Source: Gemmatimonadaceae bacterium (GTDB taxonomy: Bacteria; Gemmatimonadota; Gemmatimonadetes; Gemmatimonadales; Gemmatimonadaceae). Taken from it: a stretch of 64,000 nucleotides of DNA. Positions 58,513-64,000 of this stretch are shown in pieces (within the stretch, counting starts at the first letter, position 1; each line of letters opens with the position of its first letter). The notes beneath the pieces are model-generated. The model had not been told where the DNA came from. It saw nothing but the letters and a program-made list of their open reading frames with translations, and did not search any database. The stretch lies in the NCBI GenBank assembly GCA_025934775.1, contig JAICWO010000016.1, positions 1-64,000 on the forward strand, in the 5' to 3' direction. The position numbers were made by a program, and so were the translations under genes.

Positions 58513-59690
58513 TCCATCTGTCTCCGAATGAAGGTCGGGATCTCCATGTCGCTGAGATCCGTCGAGCCTTTGTCCGTGGTCGGGCGAGGCGCGCGGGGCG
58601 CCTCGGTGCGCGGCGTGCCGGTCACGCGTGCCGGGCGATTACCCGGAAACGGAATCACGGGTGAGCCCTTTGGCGCGGCGACCGCGCTGCCATGCGAGTC
58701 GTGCGTCGACGCCGGCGTACCCGTCGCGAGCGCGCGATCGAACCCCGTCGCGATGACGGTCACGCGAATTTCGCCCTGCATCGCCGGCTCGTGCACCGCG
58801 CCGAAAATGATCTCCGCGTCGTCGCCGACCGCGTCGTGAATGATCTCGTTGATCTGATGCACTTCACCGAGTGTGAGGTCGGCGCCGCCTGTGATGTTCA
58901 CGAGCACGCCGGTCGCGCCGGAGATGCTGACGTTGTCGAGAAGGGGCGACGCGATCGCCTGCTGCGCCGCTTCCATCGCGCGGTTCTCGCCGCGGCCCAC
59001 ACCGGTGCCCATGAGCGCGGAGCCGCCGGCCTGCATGACGGTGCGCACGTCCGCGAAATCGACGTTCACGAGCCCCGTCACGCTGATGAGCGACGAGATG
59101 CCCTGGGTCGCGTGCAGCAGCACTTCGTCGGCCTTCTTGAGTGCATCCTGGAACGGAATGCCTTTGCCGACGACGGCGAGCAGCCGCTCGTTCGGCACGA
59201 CGATCATCGTGTCGACGTTCTTGCGCATGTCGGCGATGCCCTGCTCCGCCTGACGCATGCGCTTGCGGCCCTCGAAGAGGAACGGCTTGGTGACGATGCC
59301 CACCGTCAGCGCGCCCGCTTCCCTCGCCAGCTCGGCGATGACGGGCGCCGCACCGGTGCCGGTGCCGCCGCCCATGCCGCACGTGATGAACACGAGATCC
59401 GCGTTGGTGAGCGCGCGCGACACTTCGTCGCGATTCTCCTCGATCGCCTGGCGGCCGATGTCCGGCCGCGCGCCGGCGCCAAGGCCGCGCGTGAGCTTCT
59501 TTCCGATCTGCACCTTCACGTCGGACTTGGACGTGAGCAGCGCCTGCGCGTCGGTGTTCACCGAGATGAACTCGACTCCCTCGAGATGCTCGTCGATCAT
59601 CCGGTTGACGGCGTTCCCGCCGCCACCGCCGACGCCCACGACCTTCATGCGAGCGTTCTGTGTCGCGCTCTCCTCGAACTCGAAGATCAT
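58509..59690 (-). CDS. ftsZ: cell division GTPase FtsZ
   Basis: 393 residues with the ATG at 59690 ([24 protein letters not shown], given as [17 protein letters not shown]). An earlier in-frame start at 59780 adds an unrelated 30 residues and is rejected. GTP signature [11 protein letters not shown]7 loop [12 protein letters not shown] flexible linker then the C-terminal peptide [13 protein letters not shown], which binds FtsA. Forms the Z-ring. The 286-bp gap before it is the largest in the window and holds a DnaA box. Confidence 0.97.
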   Translation of the reverse strand: MIFEFEESATQNARMKVVGVGGGGGNAVNRMIDEHLEGVEFISVNTDAQALLTSKSDVKVQIGKKLTRGLGAGARPDIGRQAIEENRDEVSRALTNADLVFITCGMGGGTGTGAAPVIAELAREAGALTVGIVTKPFLFEGRKRMRQAEQGIADMRKNVDTMIVVPNERLLAVVGKGIPFQDALKKADEVLLHATQGISSLISVTGLVNVDFADVRTVMQAGGSALMGTGVGRGENRAMEAAQQAIASPLLDNVSISGATGVLVNITGGADLTLGEVHQINEIIHDAVGDDAEIIFGAVHEPAMQGEIRVTVIATGFDRALATGTPASTHDSHGSAVAAPKGSPVIPFPGNRPARVTGTPRTEAPRAPRPTTDKGSTDLSDMEIPTFIRRQMD

Positions 59691-59863
59691 TGAGAACGGT
59701 CCGTACTTCGAAGTGTGGTGATCGGAACAGCGGGAAGGAGTGCTGCTACCGCGACGGTGCTGGAATTTCGGCGAATCCAAGTCGGCGGAATCGCCCGGTC
59801 AATATAACATTTTCGGGAATTCCGACTACCCCTTTTTGACGACGCAAGTCCAAAAACATCACG

Positions 59864-59898
59864 CCCTTCCGCGCGCCAAGTTATCCACAACGGAAGGG
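59864..59898. other. DnaA box inside an 8-bp inverted repeat, ftsA-ftsZ gap
   Basis: TTATCCACA (59881-59889), a perfect consensus DnaA box, lies in the 19-nt loop between CCCTTCCG (59864-59871) and CGGAAGGG (59891-59898). TTTTTGAC occurs twice around it on plus (59833-59840 and 59911-59918). The hairpin could end ftsA transcripts (a GUUUUU follows it) or be a DnaA site controlling ftsZ. The rest of 59691-59976 shows no gene. Confidence 0.6.
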
Positions 59899-59976
59899 TC
59901 CGAGATCACGTTTTTGACGTCGCGGCACGGGCCATTTTCCTGCGGCAATCGTGCCAGCGAGCGCGTCACCAATGCC

Positions 59977-61233
59977 TCAGAAGAAATCCTGCAGCCAGAA
60001 CTTGATCTTCGCCGCGATCTTCTCCACGCCCGACCCGCCGATCGCGATCCGCTTCGCGCTCGAGACCCCGCCCAGCGCCACGCGGTTCGCGCCGTATAAC
60101 GCCAAGCCGGTGACGGTGGCGAAGCGCGGCGCCTCGACCGAGTCGATGAGCCCCTGAATGTTCTCGCTCGGGATTCCGACGCGGACGCCGGTCCCGAACA
60201 CTTCACTCGCCAGCTCCGCCACCCCTTGCATCGCGGCCGCGCCGCCGGCGAGCACCACCCCGGCGCTCAGCTTTCCCGCGAAGCCCGCCGACGAGATGTC
60301 GCGCTGCACGAGATCGAAGATCTCGTCCATGCGCTGGTGGATGATGTGCGCCAGCAGCTCGCGCGGGATCTGCCGGTCGCCCTGCGCCACGGTGCTCGGC
60401 AGCTGGATCACCTCGCTCGGATCGACCATCGGCTCGTACGCGCAGCCGTACCGCTCCTTGAGCCGCTCGGCGTCCGCCTGCGTGACGCCCAAACCGTGAA
60501 CGATGTCGCTCGTCACGTTGTTCCCGCCGAACGCCACGGTGCCGAGGTGGCGAATCTTTCCCTCGTAGAACACGGCCAGGTCCGTCGTGCCGGCGCCCAT
60601 CTCGACGAGCGCCACCCCGAGCTCCTTCTCGTCCTCCGTGAGCACGGCGAGCGAGCTCGCGAGCGGCTCGAGCACGAGCTCGCGCACCTTGTAGCCCGCG
60701 CGCTCCACCGACTTCCGAAGATTGATCGCCGGCGAGCTGCCGATCGTGACCAGATACATCTCGGTCTCGAGACGCGTGCCGCTCATCCCGATCGGATCGC
60801 GAATGCCGGTGTTCTTGTCGACCGTGTACTCCTGCGGAATGGCGTGCAGCAGCTCGCGGTCCTGCGGGATCGCCTGCGCGCGCGCCACCTCGTTCGCGCG
60901 GTCGACGTCGGACTTCTCGATCTCGTCGCGGCTCACGGCGACGATGCCCTTGCTCGTCATCGCCTGTACGTGCTCGCCCGCGATGCCGGCGTACACGTCG
61001 TGCACTTCGGCGCCGGCCATCCGCTCGGCATCCTGCATCGCTTTGCGAATCGAGCGCGTCGTTTCCTCGATATCCGAGACGACGCCGCGGCGCATCCCGG
61101 TGGTGCGCGCCTGCCCGACGCCGAGCACCTTGATGCTCGGATGTTTGGGAAGATCACCCACCACTTCGGCGATGATGGCGGTCGTCTTCGCCGAGCCGAT
61201 GTCGAGTCCTGCGACGAGGCGTTCGGGTGTCAT
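59977..61233 (-). CDS. ftsA: cell division protein FtsA
   Basis: 418 residues. Actin-like: phosphate 1 LDIGSAKTTAII, phosphate 2 VEMGAGTTDLAVF, adenosine VVLAGGAAAMQG. The C-terminal helix EKIAAKIKFWLQDFF is the amphipathic membrane anchor that ties FtsZ to the membrane. It overlaps ftsQ by ATGA. Confidence 0.96.
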   Translation of the reverse strand: MTPERLVAGLDIGSAKTTAIIAEVVGDLPKHPSIKVLGVGQARTTGMRRGVVSDIEETTRSIRKAMQDAERMAGAEVHDVYAGIAGEHVQAMTSKGIVAVSRDEIEKSDVDRANEVARAQAIPQDRELLHAIPQEYTVDKNTGIRDPIGMSGTRLETEMYLVTIGSSPAINLRKSVERAGYKVRELVLEPLASSLAVLTEDEKELGVALVEMGAGTTDLAVFYEGKIRHLGTVAFGGNNVTSDIVHGLGVTQADAERLKERYGCAYEPMVDPSEVIQLPSTVAQGDRQIPRELLAHIIHQRMDEIFDLVQRDISSAGFAGKLSAGVVLAGGAAAMQGVAELASEVFGTGVRVGIPSENIQGLIDSVEAPRFATVTGLALYGANRVALGGVSSAKRIAIGGSGVEKIAAKIKFWLQDFF

Positions 61234-61916
61234 TGCAGTCGGGCGATCACTTGGTCACGGTAGCGAAGATCGATCTCGGCCACGCGAAGCTGCTTGCGCG
61301 CGAGATCTTCTTCCACGGGTGCGATGTCGGCCAGTCGGTCCAGGGTCACGTCGTGCATCGCGCGTACGGGCTCGCTCGAAAGCTGAATCAACAGCTCGTC
61401 CGCGCCAACCCGTTGAATCGCGCTCACACGATTGTACAACGCCGCCATGTCGCGGCGCATGCTCCCGAGCAGTCGGAGCACGGTGGTGTCGCGCTGGAGC
61501 AGCACGGGCGCGTCGACTGGCACGCGCGCCGGATCGATTGGCAACTGCCGCCCGCCGGCGTCGAACACGCGGAATCCGCCGGTGCCCGGAACGAGCGCCA
61601 CCGGCACTCGCTCGCGGATCTCCACCACGAGCGTCCCCGGCAGTTTTCGATGGATCACGGCGCTCTGGATTTCGGGCTGACTGACGATGCGCGCGATGAG
61701 CGGCGCGGTGGCATCCCACACGGACGCCGTCGTATCGACGTGCAGCCGGGTCAGAATGTCACTGGGCGCCACGTAGTGCGCGCCGAGAATCTCGATGCGA
61801 TGCACGTGAAAGAACGTCATGCGCCGCATGACGAGCGGACCCCAGAGCGGGAATCCGGCGACCAGGAGCACCGCGAGTCCGATGAAGCCCAGCTTGAGCG
61901 TGCGCTCGGGAGTCAT
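61230..61916 (-). CDS. ftsQ: cell division protein FtsQ/DivIB
   Basis: 228 residues from the ATG at 61916 (MTPERTLKLGF). One TM segment (GFIGLAVLLVAGFPLW), a POTRA domain (VHRIEILGAHYVAPSDIL, given as HRIEILGAHYVAP), then the beta domain. Links early and late division proteins. ATGA overlaps on both sides. The earlier in-frame sequence runs through murC and is not used. Confidence 0.9.
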   Translation of the reverse strand: MTPERTLKLGFIGLAVLLVAGFPLWGPLVMRRMTFFHVHRIEILGAHYVAPSDILTRLHVDTTASVWDATAPLIARIVSQPEIQSAVIHRKLPGTLVVEIRERVPVALVPGTGGFRVFDAGGRQLPIDPARVPVDAPVLLQRDTTVLRLLGSMRRDMAALYNRVSAIQRVGADELLIQLSSEPVRAMHDVTLDRLADIAPVEEDLARKQLRVAEIDLRYRDQVIARLQ

Positions 61917-63295
61917 GCGCGCGCGCTCCCGGCCAGCCGCTCGAGCAGCTCGGGGCCGGTCCTGGTGATGTCGCCGGCGCCGATCGTCAACACCACATCG
62001 CCCGGGCGAACGAAGCTCGCGAGCGCGTCGGCGAGCCGGGGGCGTTCCCCTTGCCATGCCAACGTGCCACCCGCGTCGCGCACCGCATCGGCAATGAGCG
62101 CCGATGTGACGCCCGGAATCGGCGCCTCTCGCGCCGGGTAGATCTCCGTGAGAAAGACCGAGTCGGCGACGGCGAGCGATGCGCCGAACTCGCGCGCGAA
62201 ATCGCGCGTCCGCGTGTAGAGGTGCGGCTGAAACGCGGCGACGAGCCGCCGGTCCGGATACGCGATGCGCGCCGTCGCGAGCGCGGCGGCCACCTTGGTG
62301 GGATTGTGCGCGTAGTCGTCGACGACCGCGATGCCGTGCGCCTCGCCGAGCAGTTGAAAGCGGCGCTCCACGCCCGAGTAGCCGGCGAGCCCCGCCGCCA
62401 TCTCGGCGGCTCCGGCGCCCAGCACCAGGCCGGCGCTCAGCGCGGCGAGCGCGTTGAGCACGTTGTGCCGCCCCGGAATGCGCAGCGTGATCTCACCTAG
62501 ATGCTCATCATCGAACACTAATTCAAATGTCGCCCCGTCCGGCCGGAGCTCGAGATGGCGAGCGACCACGCGCGCGTCGGGCGAGGTGATGCCATAGCGC
62601 ACGACCTCCGTGCTGCTCGGCGTCGCGAGCGAGCTCGCGCCCGCGTCGTCGGCGCAGAGCACGATGTGGCGCGCGCCGCGCACGAACTGCGCGAACGCCG
62701 ACTTGATGTCGGCGAGATCGGCGTAGATGTCGAGGTGGTCGGCCTCGATGTTGGTCACCACCGCGACCGTGGGCGAGAGCGCGAGGAACGAACGGTCGTA
62801 CTCGTCGGCCTCGACCACGAACAGGCGGTCGAGACCGTGCAGCATGTTCCCCTCCCAGGCGCTCACGCGACCCCCGACGATCGCCGTCGGCTCGCGCCCG
62901 GCAGCGGCGAGCGCGGTGGCCGTCATCACCGTCGTCGTCGTCTTGCCGTGCGTGCCCGCGATGGCGACGAGCTCGCGGCCCGCGGTCACTTCGCCGAGCG
63001 CCTCGGCACGGCGGATCACCGGAACGCCGAGCTGGCGCGCACGCACCAGCTCCGGGTGGTCCTTCCGCATCGCCGACGTGACGACGAGCGCTCGTGCGTG
63101 CTCGGCATGCGCGGGGTCGTGCGCCTCGACCCGCACCCCCAACCGGCGGAGATCTTCGGCGGCGGCGGGGTTGCTGTCGCAGCCGCTGATCGGCACGCCG
63201 CGGCGCAGGAACAGCTCGGCGAGCGCGCTCATCCCGGCGCCGGCGATGCCGACGAAGTGCACGGGGCGCGGATCGCTCGTATCGAGGAGGGCCAT
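61913..63295 (-). CDS. murC: UDP-N-acetylmuramate-L-alanine ligase
   Basis: 460 residues, ATG at 63295. Adds L-Ala to UDP-MurNAc. N-terminal VHFVGIAGAGMSALAELF, ATP-binding AIAGTHGKTTTTVM, VEADEYDRSFL, VVDDYAHNPTKV. Full-length. A block of A/T-ending codons lies at 62500-62530. murB, which often follows murC, is absent; ftsQ comes next. Confidence 0.96.
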   Translation of the reverse strand: MALLDTSDPRPVHFVGIAGAGMSALAELFLRRGVPISGCDSNPAAAEDLRRLGVRVEAHDPAHAEHARALVVTSAMRKDHPELVRARQLGVPVIRRAEALGEVTAGRELVAIAGTHGKTTTTVMTATALAAAGREPTAIVGGRVSAWEGNMLHGLDRLFVVEADEYDRSFLALSPTVAVVTNIEADHLDIYADLADIKSAFAQFVRGARHIVLCADDAGASSLATPSSTEVVRYGITSPDARVVARHLELRPDGATFELVFDDEHLGEITLRIPGRHNVLNALAALSAGLVLGAGAAEMAAGLAGYSGVERRFQLLGEAHGIAVVDDYAHNPTKVAAALATARIAYPDRRLVAAFQPHLYTRTRDFAREFGASLAVADSVFLTEIYPAREAPIPGVTSALIADAVRDAGGTLAWQGERPRLADALASFVRPGDVVLTIGAGDITRTGPELLERLAGSARA

Positions 63296-63348
63296 GTGCG
63301 TGGAAATTAAACCGTCGCGCGCCAGGGGGCGTCCCGCGGCGCCGTCGG

Positions 63349-64000
63349 CTACGCGGCGTCGATGAGCGCGAGAATGCGGCGCGCGATCACCGCGGCGGCG
63401 TTCGGCCTCGCGCGCGCCGCCGCGCCCTCCGCGAGGCGCCGCAATTCCACCGGCGAGTCGAGCAGCCGGCGCACGGTTGCGTCGAGACGTTCCACGGTGA
63501 GGGCGCTCTGCGGAACGTGCACGGCGGCGCCGGCCTGCTCGAGCGTCGCGGCGTTCGCCGTCTGGTGATCCGCCGCCGCGGTGGGCAGCGGAACGAGAAT
63601 CGCCGGGATTCCCCACGCGAAGAGCTCCGCCGTCGTCATGGCGCCCGCGCGCGCCACGGCCAGATCGGTCGCCGCGTACGCCTCGGCGATCGGCGCGAGA
63701 TACTCCCGCACGCGCACGCGCGGGCCTTCACAATTCTTGAATTGATCGTACGTCGCGCGGCCCGTGGCCCAGATCACATGCAGCCCGTCCGGAAGGCCGT
63801 GCTCGATCCATTCCGCGACCACCCGATTGATCGCGAGCGAGCCCTGGCTGCCGCCGTAGATGAGCAGCACGCGCCCATCGTCCGCGGGAAAGCCCCAGCG
63901 CGCGCGCGCCGCGCGTTTGTCCGGGCGCGGCTCCGGCGGCGGCTCGATCGGCGCGCCCGTGTCGACGAGCGCTCCCGGGTGGTGCGCGCTGAGCGCGCGC
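63349..64000 (-). CDS. murG: UDP-GlcNAc transferase MurG, C-terminal part (cut by window edge)
   Basis: The last 217 codons of a GT28 glycosyltransferase; the N-terminal half lies past the right edge. VLLIYGGSQGSLAINR is the family's nucleotide-sugar site, then AMTTAELFAWGIPAILVPLPTAAADHQTANA (given as GIPAILVPLPTAAADHQT). Makes lipid II from lipid I. The reading frame is open from 64000 to the stop at 63349. It lies 53 bp before murC. Confidence 0.93.
   Translation of the reverse strand, partial: RALSAHHPGALVDTGAPIEPPPEPRPDKRAARARWGFPADDGRVLLIYGGSQGSLAINRVVAEWIEHGLPDGLHVIWATGRATYDQFKNCEGPRVRVREYLAPIAEAYAATDLAVARAGAMTTAELFAWGIPAILVPLPTAAADHQTANAATLEQAGAAVHVPQSALTVERLDATVRRLLDSPVELRRLAEGAAARARPNAAAVIARRILALIDAA

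Noticed and set aside
59859-60206. 115-residue frame on minus between ftsA and ftsZ
   Set aside because: Most of it lies in another frame inside ftsA and it is Arg/Ser-rich; the remainder is the DnaA-box region.

Overview
This window is high-GC bacterial chromosome, densely packed and made up mostly of housekeeping genes. The best guess for the source is Gemmatimonadota or a close relative. This is inferred from the mix of a diderm outer membrane (TonB receptor, FadL-like barrel, lipoproteins), B12 uptake with methylmalonyl-CoA mutase, HPr kinase beside a complete mannose-family PTS, and SelB. No 16S rRNA or other direct taxonomic marker is present. I see no tRNA or rRNA gene, CRISPR array, insertion sequence, prophage or integrase. 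No gene-free gap exceeds 300 bp.

Layout, left to right. Positions 1-45139 are all on the minus strand. They contain: the N-terminal part of ClpB; a small secreted FlgD-Ig-like protein; a cobalamin riboswitch driving btuF-btuC-btuD-btuB, followed closely by recO-selB (9392 down to 1871); a 19-gene chain with almost no intergenic space (25458 down to 9416: pfkB-type kinase, purM, beta-barrel protein, ribD-ribE-ribBA-ribH, nusB, glycosyltransferase, hprK, PTS IIA-IIB-IIC-IID, HPr, EI, metK, bifunctional nuclease, membrane protein); fmdB-argS; methylmalonyl-CoA mutase; fructose-1,6-bisphosphatase; a small HELRH-motif protein; comEC; a flavin monooxygenase with a LuxR-type regulator; miaB; the lipoprotein, FadL-like, REC-histidine kinase and mtaB group; and alr-deoB-cdd.

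The direction then switches. mazG, an S41 protease-like lipoprotein and a carboxypeptidase-regulatory-domain protein run on plus (45187-48775), followed by asnS on minus. A sensor kinase with a coupled lipoprotein runs on plus (50237-52326). From 52334 to 64000 everything is again on minus: murG-murC-ftsQ-ftsA-ftsZ (a reduced dcw cluster without murB or ddl in the visible part), an M23 peptidase coupled to ftsZ, a VWA-domain membrane protein, ftsY and recG.

The genes connect in several ways. Imported B12 is the cofactor of the mutase encoded 18 kb away. PEP-dependent EI, HPr and the four mannose-family EII domains sit with HPr kinase, and HPr keeps both His-15 and Ser-46. The division cluster is followed directly by a wall hydrolase and the FtsY membrane-targeting GTPase.

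No mobile or defence-type novel system is visible. The most unusual signals are non-genic: short blocks of A/T-ending codons inside otherwise GC-ending genes, two copies of a GTCCACGG-type extragenic hairpin, and a perfect DnaA box held in the loop of an inverted repeat between ftsA and ftsZ. All start sites, domain calls and promoter calls were made by reading; none was tested by a database search.
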